DNA of 64,000 nucleotides from Bacteroidota bacterium (GCA_029237775.1 JAQZBR010000002.1:62001-126000), one strand, 5' to 3'; shown: positions 24,365 to 33,872, counted from the first letter of the stretch. Notes: generated by a model from the sequence alone, not told the origin. A program made the numbers and translations.

Positions 24365-25588
24365 TTATTTGAATTTTTTTATGATCAGTGATGAATTTGT
24401 GCCACCGAATCCGAATGAATTCGATAAATACATATCAATGTTTTTTTCTGTTGTTTTAGAAACGATGTTTAGTTTTGCCGAAGCCTCATCAGGATTCTCA
24501 AAATTAATGTTCGGAGCAATGAAATTATTCTGCATCATCAATGTTGAATAAACGATCTCGCTTGCACCTGCCATCCAGCACTCATGTCCGGTCATTGATT
24601 TCGTAGAGCTTACCATAGGCTTGCTTTGTCCGAAAACAGCATCTATTGCCTGCGCTTCGGCAAAGTCACCTCCCGGTGTAGAAGTAGCATGTGCGTTGAT
24701 GTAATCAATCACAGAAGCATCCACTCCTGCATCTTTCAATGCCATATTCAATGAACGAATCTGCCCGTCAACGCTTGAGTTTGAGATATGTTCACCATTT
24801 GATGAAAACCCGTAACCAACTATTTCCGCAAGAATCGGAGCTCCGCGTTCCATTGCGCTTTCATAGCTTTCAATGATCACAGTTGCTGCTCCACCGCTAG
24901 GAATAAGGCCATCACGGTCTTTATCGAACGGACGGGATGCTTTGGTTGGTTCATTTTCACGGATCGAGAATGCACTCAATCCGTCAAAACTTCCGAAAGC
25001 AAAAGGATTTACTTCCTGGGCGCCACCGCAAATAATATGTTTTTGCAATCCCCATTTGATCATGAGGTAACCAAGCCCGATCGCGTGAGAGCCGCTTGCG
25101 CATGCCGCACTTATCGTAAAATTGATTCCTTTTAATTTGAAAATGGTAGAAAGGTTCATGGTTACGGTACAATTCATCGACTGAAAAATTGACCCCGAAC
25201 CAAGTAATGTAGTATCTTTTTTTATTCTGATCGTGTCGATCGCTTCGCTTACAGCTTTAGCTGAACTATCGTTTCCGTAAAGGATCCCGACCTCGTTCTT
25301 CTCCACCCAACTCATATCCATCTTTGCATTTTTCATGGCTTCAAGGGTTGCCATGTAAGCATATTCAGCTTCTTCAGAAAGGCCCACGCGGGCACGTCTG
25401 TCCAAAATTCCTTTTAGCTCGGGTTTTGCTACAATGCCCGTGAGGCTAGAACGGTATCCCCATTCCTTGCGCTCCATATCCATTCCGATCCCTGATTTTC
25501 CGGCACGCAATGAATCAGTAACCTCATCAAGGTTTTTTCCGAGACAGCTCCAAATTCCCAAGCCTGTTATGACTACTCTGTTATGCAT
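24365..25588 (-). CDS. 3-ketoacyl-ACP synthase (FabF-like)
   Basis: 407 residues with Cys163 in SAACASGSH, His300 in NAHATSTPG, Lys330 in STKSMTG and His335 in TGHECWMAG; all catalytic residues are present. The His-Glu-Cys-Trp in the second His segment is unusual, since most relatives have His-Thr-Leu-Gly. This and the ketoreductase and ACP beside it form the 5' half of the polyene elongation machinery. In aryl polyene pathways a stand-alone ketosynthase of this sort (ApeR-like) often sits next to the ketoreductase. Confidence 0.92.
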   Translation of the reverse strand: MHNRVVITGLGIWSCLGKNLDEVTDSLRAGKSGIGMDMERKEWGYRSSLTGIVAKPELKGILDRRARVGLSEEAEYAYMATLEAMKNAKMDMSWVEKNEVGILYGNDSSAKAVSEAIDTIRIKKDTTLLGSGSIFQSMNCTVTMNLSTIFKLKGINFTISAACASGSHAIGLGYLMIKWGLQKHIICGGAQEVNPFAFGSFDGLSAFSIRENEPTKASRPFDKDRDGLIPSGGAATVIIESYESAMERGAPILAEIVGYGFSSNGEHISNSSVDGQIRSLNMALKDAGVDASVIDYINAHATSTPGGDFAEAQAIDAVFGQSKPMVSSTKSMTGHECWMAGASEIVYSTLMMQNNFIAPNINFENPDEASAKLNIVSKTTEKNIDMYLSNSFGFGGTNSSLIIKKFK

Positions 25589-25660
25589 TAAAATTTCCGT
25601 GTAAAAAGTTGTTAAAAATACTCAAATTTTCCCATGTAGCGACATAGATTTTTTCAACAT

Positions 25661-26389
25661 TTAGCTGTAAAGCCCGCCATTAATGGACAGCACCTGACCA
25701 GTGATGTAAGTCGCTTTATCAGATGCAAGAAAGCTTACTGCGTCCGCAACTTCTTCAGCAGTACCAAAGCGTGCCATCGGGATCAATTGTTTGAAATCCT
25801 TTTCATTGATTCCTTCCGTCATGTCCGTTTTGATAAAGCCAGGAGCAACGCAGTTAACTGTAATGTTTCTTCTTCCCACTTCCTGTGAAAGTGCTTTTGT
25901 AGCCCCGATAACACCCGCTTTAGCAGCAGAGTAGTTGGTTTGTCCGGGTAAACCTTTTAAACCTGATAAGGAAACCACATTCACAATACGGCCATATTTT
26001 TTAACAAGCATTCCTTTAATGATGATGCGTGTCACATTGTAAAATCCGCCAAGGCCGATTCCCAGAACTGTGTTCCATTCTTCGTTGCTCATCCACATCA
26101 GGAGTTGATCCTTGCGGATACCTGCATTGTTAACCAGGATCTCAATTGTCTTATCCGGGTTTTTTTCGATCCAACCGTTAAGTACGGCATCAACTTCAGC
26201 CTGGTTAGAAACATCAAATTTCATGATCTCTCCGTCACCGCCTTTTTCGCGGACAAGGGCTAATGTTTTTTCAGCTTCGTCTTGTTTTGAAGTATAATTG
26301 ATCAGAATATAATGTCCGGCTTCTGCCAGTTGTGCGCAAATTGCGCGGCCGATACCTCTTGAACCTCCTGTTACTAATGCGTATTTCAT
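25661..26389 (-). CDS. 3-oxoacyl-ACP reductase (FabG-like)
   Basis: A 242-residue short-chain dehydrogenase from the ATG at 26389 (a TTG two codons upstream is in frame). TGGSRGIG binds NADPH, NNAGI is present, and the Ser-Tyr-Lys triad is in SLSGLKGLPGQTNYSAAKAG. The C-terminus reads SFLASDKATYITGQVLSING, typical of FabG. It reduces the 3-keto group in each elongation round. The gap to the ketosynthase is 72 bases. Confidence 0.93.
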   Translation of the reverse strand: MKYALVTGGSRGIGRAICAQLAEAGHYILINYTSKQDEAEKTLALVREKGGDGEIMKFDVSNQAEVDAVLNGWIEKNPDKTIEILVNNAGIRKDQLLMWMSNEEWNTVLGIGLGGFYNVTRIIIKGMLVKKYGRIVNVVSLSGLKGLPGQTNYSAAKAGVIGATKALSQEVGRRNITVNCVAPGFIKTDMTEGINEKDFKQLIPMARFGTAEEVADAVSFLASDKATYITGQVLSINGGLYS

Positions 26390-26432
26390 ATTCAATTGTT
26401 GAGTTGGTGAAATTGAGAAATGGAGAATTTAT

Positions 26433-26467
26433 CTACGAATACGAATTAATACGAATGTACGAATCTG
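26433..26467. repeat. ACGAAT repeat upstream of the ketoreductase gene
   Basis: ACGAAT at 26435, 26441, 26451 and 26459 (spacing 6, 10, 8), the same spacing as at 18557-18591. An octamer array ending in GA (26395-26426) adjoins it. Confidence 0.85.
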
Positions 26468-26537
26468 TGTTTGTTAAAAAATCTCCTGCTTTTTTTCTCA
26501 GAACTTTGTTTTTATATGTTGTATACTGTTTACTGTG

Positions 26538-26569
26538 AGATTGCTTCGTCATACTTCCTCGCAATGACG
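26538..26569. repeat. Interspersed palindromic repeat (GTCATTGCGAG family), second copy
   Basis: The minus strand reads CGTCATTGCGAGG, a short core, then GACGAAGCAATCTC. ATTGC and GCAAT form the outer stem. It lies directly after the ammonia-lyase stop codon. The first copy is at 11508-11540. Confidence 0.82.
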
Positions 26570-26577
26570 CTCCGAAA

Positions 26578-28128
26578 TTAATTCTCGATCAAATTTGGAT
26601 TATTGTTCTGCAAGTGAAACTTAATCTTTTCTAATTTTTTATATAAGATCGTATCATCTTCGAATCGTGGAACGATGCTTCTGATCTGGTCATACACACC
26701 TTTTGATGCAGAAGATAATTTCGAATCAAATTTTAATGCATCCACTGCCTGTGCATTGCTTAATAATTCAATTGCAAGCACCTGGTAAGCATTCTCGATC
26801 ACTTTAGCTGTGATCAATGCCGCGTTGGTTCCCATGCTCACAATGTCCTGATTGTCGTTATTGTTTGAAATGCTGTGAATGTACATTGGGTTCGAAAGCA
26901 TTTGATTCTCTGCAGTTGTAGATGTCGCAGTAAACTGCGCTGCCTGCATTCCGAGGTTCAAGCCAAGCTTACCAAGATTTACAAACGGAGGTAGTTTTCC
27001 GTTAAGCTTGTCATTCATTAAGAAATTAAGCTGTCTTTCCGCAAGCATTGTCATTTTGGTTAACGCGATCTTCAGCTTATCCATTTCCAGCGCGACATAA
27101 TCGCCATGGAAATTTCCACCATGGAAAATATTATTGTTCTCTTTATCAACGATCGGGTTATCGTTGACAGAATTTACTTCGTTCTCTAAAATAGTTTGTG
27201 TGAAAGTGATGGTATCCAGCACAGGGCCGAGGATCTGAGGAATACAACGAATGGAGTAGTACTCCTGAACCTTATCTTTAAATACCTCAACATTCGCATG
27301 CTGTGTTCCATCAAATAAATGCTCTTCACGCTTACGGATCAGTTTACTGTCGCCCATTGCCTTGTTCATTGCACGGGCAATTGTACGCTGTCCCACATGC
27401 GGCTTCACTTTATTGAGTTGTTCCGAAAAATGATCGCTGTATGATTCAACCATTTCAATGATCATGTTCGATGATAAAAGGCTCCAGTTCACCAATTGCT
27501 TGGCATGAAGCAGGTTCACCATCGCAATGCCGGTCATTACCGAAGTTCCGTTGATCAAACCCAATGCTTCACGAAGATGAATGTTAATAGGTTTAACTCC
27601 AATTTCTTTGTAAACATCTGCAGTTGGGCGAAGTTCACCTTTGAAAGTAACTTCACCTTCGCCAATTAAATTAAGAGCTAAATGGGCAAGCTGCACGAGA
27701 TCTCCCGATGCACCCACACCACCATGTTCAAAGATCTGCGGGTAAACATCCTTGTTGATCAGGTCCTTTAACAATACCACCACTTCAGGATGAATGCCTG
27801 AAAACCCCTGCATTAATGAGCTTAAACGACAGATCATTGCAGACTTCACATTGATATCAGAAAGACGGTTTCCCGCACCGGTACAATGGCTGCGGATGAG
27901 GTTATACTGCAGACTCAGCTGATCTTCTTCGCTGATCTTGTATTGAGCCATCGGCCCAAAGCCTGTATTGATGCCGTAAATAAGCTTATTTTTTGAAAAG
28001 GATTTTAAAAATTCATGGCTCTCGGTCACTTTAGTAAGTGCTGCATTATCCAGCTCGATCTTCTCACCTGTATAAAGAATCTTATAAAAATCGTTTGCCG
28101 TTAAGGCTTTTGTTCCAACGTTGATCAT
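26578..28128 (-). CDS. Aromatic amino acid ammonia-lyase, probably tyrosine ammonia-lyase
   Basis: 516 residues of the HAL/PAL/TAL family. Ala140-Ser141-Gly142 in GGVGASGDLVQ forms the MIO electrophile, Tyr51 in YGINTGFG is the catalytic base, and NNNDNQDIVSMG lies in the C-terminal active-site region. The selectivity loop reads NLIRSHCTG, with Ser-His rather than the Phe-Leu of PAL. As far as I recall the tyrosine ammonia-lyase of Flavobacterium johnsoniae has the same Arg-Ser-His and is similar throughout. In flexirubin clusters this enzyme makes 4-coumarate, the aryl starter. A promoter-like element lies 28 bases upstream, so it probably heads the large minus-strand cluster. Confidence 0.87.
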   Translation of the reverse strand: MINVGTKALTANDFYKILYTGEKIELDNAALTKVTESHEFLKSFSKNKLIYGINTGFGPMAQYKISEEDQLSLQYNLIRSHCTGAGNRLSDINVKSAMICRLSSLMQGFSGIHPEVVVLLKDLINKDVYPQIFEHGGVGASGDLVQLAHLALNLIGEGEVTFKGELRPTADVYKEIGVKPINIHLREALGLINGTSVMTGIAMVNLLHAKQLVNWSLLSSNMIIEMVESYSDHFSEQLNKVKPHVGQRTIARAMNKAMGDSKLIRKREEHLFDGTQHANVEVFKDKVQEYYSIRCIPQILGPVLDTITFTQTILENEVNSVNDNPIVDKENNNIFHGGNFHGDYVALEMDKLKIALTKMTMLAERQLNFLMNDKLNGKLPPFVNLGKLGLNLGMQAAQFTATSTTAENQMLSNPMYIHSISNNNDNQDIVSMGTNAALITAKVIENAYQVLAIELLSNAQAVDALKFDSKLSSASKGVYDQIRSIVPRFEDDTILYKKLEKIKFHLQNNNPNLIEN

Positions 28129-28155
28129 ATCAATAATAGCTTTTTAGCCTACGCT

Positions 28156-28163
28156 CAAAAGTA
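28156..28163 (-). promoter_or_regulatory. Candidate -7 element for the ammonia-lyase gene
   Basis: TACTTTTG on the minus strand fits TAnnTTTG, 28 bases before the ATG. No clear -33 TTG. The rest of the 242-base gap to the divergent CheB-like gene shows nothing recognisable. Confidence 0.4.
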
Positions 28164-28370
28164 GTTTGTTTAAGTCCCGGTAAAATAATTCAGTAAGTTT
28201 TCTGAAAAGACGCAAAAATAGACCTTTTAGCGGTATAATACAAGTTTTGTTGAGATTGTTTCTTGCATTATTTCAATTAAAATTCCTGCAATGCTGCTCC
28301 TGCCGAAATATGAATGTTTATAGGTAATCTGGAACAAATATTTACTTAGTTAAGGGAAACTGATAACGAT

Positions 28371-29375
28371 ATGAACAAGCCCCCGAAATTTATTGTAGTT
28401 ATTGGTGCGTCCGCTGGCGGATTGAACGCTTTGAAAGAAATGGTAGCCCATTTAGAAAAAGGTTTGGATGTGGCTTATTGCATCGTACTTCACCTGTCAC
28501 GAAAAGGAATAGGTGATTTCGTGGTGCATTCCTTAAAAAACGCCACCACAATGCCATGCAGCCTTGCTTCAGATGGAGGAAAAATCATAAAAGACCATAT
28601 TTATATTGCAAGGCCGAACCAGCATTTGCTTTTAAAAGATGGGAAATTTCTGATGGGTGCGGGACCGGAAGAGAACCGATTCCGCCCCTCAATTGATGTA
28701 CTTTTTCGCTCTGCAGCAGTTGAATATAGTTCCCATGCAGTCGGAATCATACTCAGTGGAATGCTGGATGACGGAACCAGTGGGATGTGGGCAATCAAGC
28801 GATCAGGCGGTACCTGTTTTGTTCAGGATCCGAATGAGGCGGAATATCCCGACATGCCCCTTTCGGTCATCAATAATATGGAGGTGGATGATGTGCTCCG
28901 TCTTGACGAATTCGGAAAAGAAATTTGTAAAGCGCTAAAACTAAAAAAAGGAAAAAAGAAACCGGTCCCAAAGGAAGTAGTGAACGAATCAATCATTGCG
29001 GAAAAAACAGCTGTTACTATTGACGCTATTGAAAAGATTGCAAATGTAAGTGAATTTGCCTGTCCTGACTGCGGAGGCAACCTCTGGGAAGTAAAAGGAG
29101 ATATAGTGAAGCGGTATCGCTGTCACATTGGCCACGGCTATACAGAAAGAGACCTTGTTGTCAAGCAGGCGGAAGCAGCCGGAAATACGCTGTGGGTTGC
29201 ATTAAGAATGATGGAGGAGCGTAAGCATTTGCTTAAAAAATTGCAGCTTGACAGCGCTAAGAAAGGGTATAAATCAACTTCGGACAGGCATACAGTGAAG
29301 CATGATGAAATGGAAAGACATATTGATAAATTAAAAAAGATATTATTTGACCTGCAGAATTATGAAACAGATTAA
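28371..29375 (+). CDS. CheB-type protein-glutamate methylesterase without receiver domain
   Basis: 334 residues. The CheB catalytic domain fills residues 5-190: nucleophile Ser in GASAGGLNA, His in VLHLSRKG and Asp in SGMLDDGTSG. There is no N-terminal receiver domain. The C-terminal part has a Cys-rich module, CPDCGGNLWE with RCHIGHGYTERDL, which could bind zinc and is often found in stand-alone CheB proteins. It is the first gene of a plus-strand signalling run and is followed by a receiver protein and a CheB-CheR-kinase fusion. No methyl-accepting protein lies in the window, so the substrate is unclear. Confidence 0.88.
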   Translation: MNKPPKFIVVIGASAGGLNALKEMVAHLEKGLDVAYCIVLHLSRKGIGDFVVHSLKNATTMPCSLASDGGKIIKDHIYIARPNQHLLLKDGKFLMGAGPEENRFRPSIDVLFRSAAVEYSSHAVGIILSGMLDDGTSGMWAIKRSGGTCFVQDPNEAEYPDMPLSVINNMEVDDVLRLDEFGKEICKALKLKKGKKKPVPKEVVNESIIAEKTAVTIDAIEKIANVSEFACPDCGGNLWEVKGDIVKRYRCHIGHGYTERDLVVKQAEAAGNTLWVALRMMEERKHLLKKLQLDSAKKGYKSTSDRHTVKHDEMERHIDKLKKILFDLQNYETD

Positions 29376-29473
29376 GCCCTTTTAATGGTGTTTATCGGTT
29401 TTATAGTAATACATTTGGACAACTCCTGCCTGCCGGCTCAAAATTATCTGTTAAGGATTTAAACAAGCAACAT

Positions 29474-29914
29474 ATGCAGAAGAAGTTACACTTTTTATTA
29501 GCGGATGATGATCCTGACGATCGCACTTTTTTTGAGATCACATTAAAATCATTATCACCCGGGGCAAAGCTTGAGACAGTTAAAGATGGTGCGGAGCTTT
29601 TGAAATTTCTGGAAAAGAATAAAAAACATTTGCCGGATGTTTTGTTCCTAGATATCAATATGCCAAAAAAGAATGGTGCGGAATGTCTTGCAGAAATAAA
29701 ACGCAATGATGATTTAAAGAAGTTACCTGTTATTATGTATTCCACTTCCCTGCATGAGGATGCTGCGGATCAGTTTTATGCTAAGGGTGCGCATTATTAT
29801 ATTCAAAAGGGTGATCTGAATGAGCTTGAAAAGCTTCTCAAAAAAGTGATCAAAATATTTTCGCGGGAAAATATCGCCCGCCCTTCAAGGGAAGAGTTTA
29901 TATTTAAATCATAG
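29474..29914 (+). CDS. Single-domain response regulator
   Basis: 146 residues, a receiver domain with no output domain. The acidic pair is in ADDDPDD, the phosphoryl-accepting Asp60 in LFLDINMP, Thr/Ser in YSTS and Lys in IQKGD. It lies 19 bases before the CheB-CheR-kinase gene and is its likely phosphotransfer partner. It resembles the receiver proteins at 33423 and 37018. Confidence 0.92.
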   Translation: MQKKLHFLLADDDPDDRTFFEITLKSLSPGAKLETVKDGAELLKFLEKNKKHLPDVLFLDINMPKKNGAECLAEIKRNDDLKKLPVIMYSTSLHEDAADQFYAKGAHYYIQKGDLNELEKLLKKVIKIFSRENIARPSREEFIFKS

Positions 29915-29933
29915 ATCAATCGAAACAAATCAT

Positions 29934-32900
29934 ATGGCTTCTTCAAAAGTGAGCAACAAACCTAAGCTGGTCAGAAAAAAAAGTGTTCCTGCGGGTGTGA
30001 AAAGAAGTAAGAGATTACCGGTGACACTTGTTGCGATAGGGGCTTCGGCGGGAGGCCTTGAAGCCGTGTGCGAGCTCCTGGAGAATTTGCCTCCTGATAC
30101 AGGCCTCGCTTACATTTACGTGCAGCATCTCAGCCCTGACCACGAAAGCTCGCTTCCGCTTTTACTATCGAGATCAACAAAAATGGAGGTTTTAGAGGTT
30201 TCTAATCTTTTACGGATCCTGCCGGATCACGTTTACGTTTGTACGCCAAACAAAGAGATCCGCGTGGAAAATGGCAAAATCAGATTAAGCCAGAGAAAAG
30301 AAACGCTTCCATACCTGCCTATTGATGATTTTTTTATTTCACTCGCAGGCGGGTATGATGGAACGTTAATCGGTATCATCCTCTCAGGTAATGCAACTGA
30401 TGGTTCTAAGGGCCTGAAAGCTATTCTGGGAGCGGGCGGAATTACGTTTGCTCAGGATAACTCTTCTAAATATAACAGTATGCCTAACTCGGCTATTGAT
30501 GAGGGGGGTGCAAGCTTCGTGCTGCCACCAAAAGAGATTGCTGCTGAATTAGTTCATTTTGCAAAAATGGGTGTTGTTGGATTGGTGAAGCGTATAGACA
30601 AAAATGATGCGATCGCGGATTCTGACCCTTCGCTCAATACTATTTTTACATTGCTTCATAAGAACAGCGGAGTTGATTTCAGCCATTATAAGATGTCAAC
30701 GATTAAAAGACGTATCCAAAGGCGGATACAAAAAAATAATCTTAAAAGCATCAAAGAATATGTAAAGCTTTTTAAAGCAAACGATAAAGAGGCAGAGCTG
30801 CTTTACAATGATTTGCTGATAAATGTCACAAGCTTTTTCAGGGACAAGGAGGTATTCAGACATCTGAAGACAAGATTCTTTCCTAAACTATTGAAAGAAA
30901 AAAAAGACAATAAAATATTACGGATCTGGGTTCCCGCCTGCTCATCGGGAGAGGAAGTGTATTCGATCGCCATGCAGATCGTGGAGATCCAGGAAAAGCT
31001 GAATATAAAGATCCCTGTTCGGATTTTTGCGTCAGATCTTAGCGAGCAAGTTCTGAACGAAGCGCGGCTTGGGGAATATAACGCGAATGATGTAGCGCCA
31101 ATACCGCAGCCATATCTTAACCGTTTTTTCACGAAGACAAACGGAAATTACAGAGTGGTGAAAGAGCTGAGGGAAATGTGCGTCTTTGTGATGCATAATG
31201 TGCTGCGTGATCCCCCTTTTTCCAGGATGGACTTTGTCAGTTGTCGTAATCTTCTTATATATTTTGATGTTGCCGCCCAGAAAAAAGTAATGGCAACACT
31301 GCATTTCGCATTGAATGATTCGGGTTATTTACTCCTTGGGAAATCGGAAACTATAGGTACTTCATCATTACTGTTCACGCAGCTGGATATCAGCAATAAT
31401 ATTTATTCAAGAAAGAAAAACTCTGACCAGGCCAATTTCAGGGATCTTGAACCGCGCTTCATCCGGAATGCCATTTCAGCATCACCTACCGTATTTCATA
31501 AGCAAACCACCTTTGATTTTGCCGGAAAAATTAAGGAAGAGGAGAACAACGATCTTGATACAGCCATCAATGCTTTGCTGTTGGCGAATTTTACACCGGC
31601 CTGCGCTGTGATCAATAAGAATATGGAGATCATCCAGTTCAGGGGAAATACTTCTTTATTTCTCAGCCATTCTACGGGTAAAGCAAGCCTGAATATATTA
31701 AAAATGGTGCGGCCGGAATTCTCCTTTGAGCTACGGGACGCGATCAGAAGGGTACTTAAAACTAAACAGCAGGTAACTAAGGAAGGGATTGAGGTTAACA
31801 TAGGTTCGAAAATCTTTTTGGTAAAACTGATCGTTGAGCTCGTGAATGTAAAATGGGATGAGACCCTTATGCTGGTGGTTTTCAAGCCGGAAGAACATAG
31901 GGAAATCGGTAAGACTTTAAAAGGCCAGAAAGGGAACGAGGCGCAAAAAGACAGGAGGATAAAAAAGCTGACAGAAGAGCTGAATACTGCCTCAGCAGAA
32001 ATGCACGAATTTATTCTTTCACAGGAGCAGGCTTACGAAGAGCTACAGGCTGCCAATGAAGAGATCGTTTCAACCAACGAGGAGTTTCAGACACTGAACG
32101 AGGAACTGGAAAGTACCAAGGAAGAGATCGAGGCGACTAATGAAGAGCTGACCTCTACCAATCAGGAGCTGCAGATGCGTAATGAATTACTGATGGAGTC
32201 AGACAGTTATTCTGAAGCGATCATTTCCACACTGCATGAACCAATGCTTGTGCTGAATAAAAAATTTGAAGTTAAATCGGCAAGCAAATCATTTTGTAAA
32301 AAATTCAATCTTGAGAGAGAAGAGATTGAAGGAAAACCATTCTTCCAATTCGGCAACAGGCAATGGAATATTCCGGAGTTAAAGGAGCGCCTCGAAGAGA
32401 TCATTGCCAAAAACGTGAAGTTTGAAAATTTCGAAGTGACTCACTCCTTTCCTGATAAGGGGGAGATGACCATGATGCTGAATGCAAGCAGGATCGTTCA
32501 GAAGATCCACGGAGAGCAGCTTATTCTTCTCGCGATAGAGGATATCACTGATATTAAGCGGAAACAGTCGGAGGACAAGGAAGCTTTTCAACAAAACATC
32601 CGAAATCATAAGGAAGAGAAACTGCTCCTCGAAAAAGCAGTAAAGAGAAGAACAAAGCAGCTTGAACATAAAAATGAGGAATTGCAGTCTGTAAACAAGG
32701 ATCTGGAGGCCTTCAATTATGTTTCCAGTCATGACCTTCAGGAGCCTTTGCGGAAGATCCAGAATTTTACTTCACTGATACTTAGAGATAAAGAACTTCA
32801 GATCTCCAAGGAGGGAAGCGCTTACCTGAAAAAGCTTCAGGAAACGTCCAAAAGAATGCGGAGCCTCATTGAGGATCTGTTGTTATACTCACGTACCAAA

Positions 32901-33416
32901 AGCGCTGAAAGGAATTTTGAAAAAGAAAAGATTTACAATATCATACTGGATGCAAAGAATGAACAGCGTGAGATGATCACAAAAAAGAAAGCACAGATCG
33001 TTATCAAAGCAGACTGTGAAGTGAACATCATTAAATTTCAGTTCATGCAGCTGTTCAGTAATCTGATCAGTAATTCGCTTAAGTTTTCAAGCCCGAAAAG
33101 AAAGCCGAGGATCACGATCGAGTGTAAGGTTTCAAAAGGAAGTGTGTTAAAATTTAAAAAGCTCTCTCCGGATATAAAATATTGTCACATCGTGTTTACT
33201 GATAACGGAATAGGTTTCGATGCTAAGTACAGAGAGCGGATCTTCGAAGTATTCCAGCGGTTACACACACTTGTGGAATATGAAGGGACGGGAATCGGCT
33301 TATCTATCTGCAAGCGCATTGTAGAAAATCATGAAGGATTTATGATCGCTTCGGGTGAGCCGGACCGGGGAGCGAGATTTGATATTTACATTCCTGCCAA
33401 ACTTGGCGAAGAATAA
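29934..33416 (+). CDS. CheB-CheR-PAS-histidine kinase fusion
   Basis: 1160 residues. CheB domain about 28-200 (GASAGGLEA, VQHLSPDH, SGNATDGSKG). CheR methyltransferase about 235-495 (FSHYKMSTIKRRIQRRI, SAM-binding WVPACSSGEEVYSIAM, FASDLSEQ). Then a diverged PAS-like stretch, a long coiled coil (about 670-765) of repeated Glu-Glu-x-Asn-Glu-Glu type, a PAS domain (about 770-880), a HisKA helix with the phosphorylated His in SSHDLQEPLRKI, and an HATPase_c domain with TDNGIGFD and GTGIGLSIC. This is a known hybrid type in Bacteroidota and Proteobacteria. It could methylate and demethylate a partner and signal through the neighbouring receivers. No membrane segment is seen. Confidence 0.93.
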   Translation: MASSKVSNKPKLVRKKSVPAGVKRSKRLPVTLVAIGASAGGLEAVCELLENLPPDTGLAYIYVQHLSPDHESSLPLLLSRSTKMEVLEVSNLLRILPDHVYVCTPNKEIRVENGKIRLSQRKETLPYLPIDDFFISLAGGYDGTLIGIILSGNATDGSKGLKAILGAGGITFAQDNSSKYNSMPNSAIDEGGASFVLPPKEIAAELVHFAKMGVVGLVKRIDKNDAIADSDPSLNTIFTLLHKNSGVDFSHYKMSTIKRRIQRRIQKNNLKSIKEYVKLFKANDKEAELLYNDLLINVTSFFRDKEVFRHLKTRFFPKLLKEKKDNKILRIWVPACSSGEEVYSIAMQIVEIQEKLNIKIPVRIFASDLSEQVLNEARLGEYNANDVAPIPQPYLNRFFTKTNGNYRVVKELREMCVFVMHNVLRDPPFSRMDFVSCRNLLIYFDVAAQKKVMATLHFALNDSGYLLLGKSETIGTSSLLFTQLDISNNIYSRKKNSDQANFRDLEPRFIRNAISASPTVFHKQTTFDFAGKIKEEENNDLDTAINALLLANFTPACAVINKNMEIIQFRGNTSLFLSHSTGKASLNILKMVRPEFSFELRDAIRRVLKTKQQVTKEGIEVNIGSKIFLVKLIVELVNVKWDETLMLVVFKPEEHREIGKTLKGQKGNEAQKDRRIKKLTEELNTASAEMHEFILSQEQAYEELQAANEEIVSTNEEFQTLNEELESTKEEIEATNEELTSTNQELQMRNELLMESDSYSEAIISTLHEPMLVLNKKFEVKSASKSFCKKFNLEREEIEGKPFFQFGNRQWNIPELKERLEEIIAKNVKFENFEVTHSFPDKGEMTMMLNASRIVQKIHGEQLILLAIEDITDIKRKQSEDKEAFQQNIRNHKEEKLLLEKAVKRRTKQLEHKNEELQSVNKDLEAFNYVSSHDLQEPLRKIQNFTSLILRDKELQISKEGSAYLKKLQETSKRMRSLIEDLLLYSRTKSAERNFEKEKIYNIILDAKNEQREMITKKKAQIVIKADCEVNIIKFQFMQLFSNLISNSLKFSSPKRKPRITIECKVSKGSVLKFKKLSPDIKYCHIVFTDNGIGFDAKYRERIFEVFQRLHTLVEYEGTGIGLSICKRIVENHEGFMIASGEPDRGARFDIYIPAKLGEE

Positions 33417-33422
33417 AATCAT

Positions 33423-33872
33423 TTATGCAAAAGCATTAAATGTAAGTACGAAATCATTCTTTGCCGGGCGCTCCAGTTTTTTTTTCCTTACAAGAGGGAG
33501 CACAAAGCCAAGTAGCTGATGAAGCTCTTCAGTACCTGTTTTTTTGCAAAAATAGTGCGCTCCGATACGGAATAATTTTTCAGTGATCCTGGCTTCAGAG
33601 GCTGTTGAGTGTATGATCACGGGCAGTTCTTTTAACTTTTTATCTTTTTTTATTTCCGTGAGACATTCCTCTCCATGCATTTTCGGCATGTTAAGATCAA
33701 GAAATAATATATCGGGAAGTTTTTTCTGATTGTGAAGATAAGCCATCAGCTTTTCCCCGTCTTCAACCATCGTAAGTTTAGATTTTTGTGCAAAGACGCT
33801 TAATTCCATTTCGAAAAAGAAACGATCATCTTCATCATCATCAGCAAGTAGTACATGTAGTGGTGCAGTCAT
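33423..33872 (-). CDS. Single-domain response regulator
   Basis: 149 residues, a receiver domain only: ADDDEDDRFFF, phosphoryl-accepting Asp59 in LFLDLNMP, HSTAS and a Lys in CKKTG. It converges on the kinase fusion with only six bases between the stop codons. It is most like the receiver at 29474, so the two may be alternative targets of the same kinase. Confidence 0.92.
   Translation of the reverse strand: MTAPLHVLLADDDEDDRFFFEMELSVFAQKSKLTMVEDGEKLMAYLHNQKKLPDILFLDLNMPKMHGEECLTEIKKDKKLKELPVIIHSTASEARITEKLFRIGAHYFCKKTGTEELHQLLGFVLPLVRKKKLERPAKNDFVLTFNAFA

Noticed and set aside
32041-32190. Repetitive DNA in the kinase fusion gene
   Set aside because: It encodes the Glu/Asn-rich coiled coil and is part of the protein, not a DNA repeat element.
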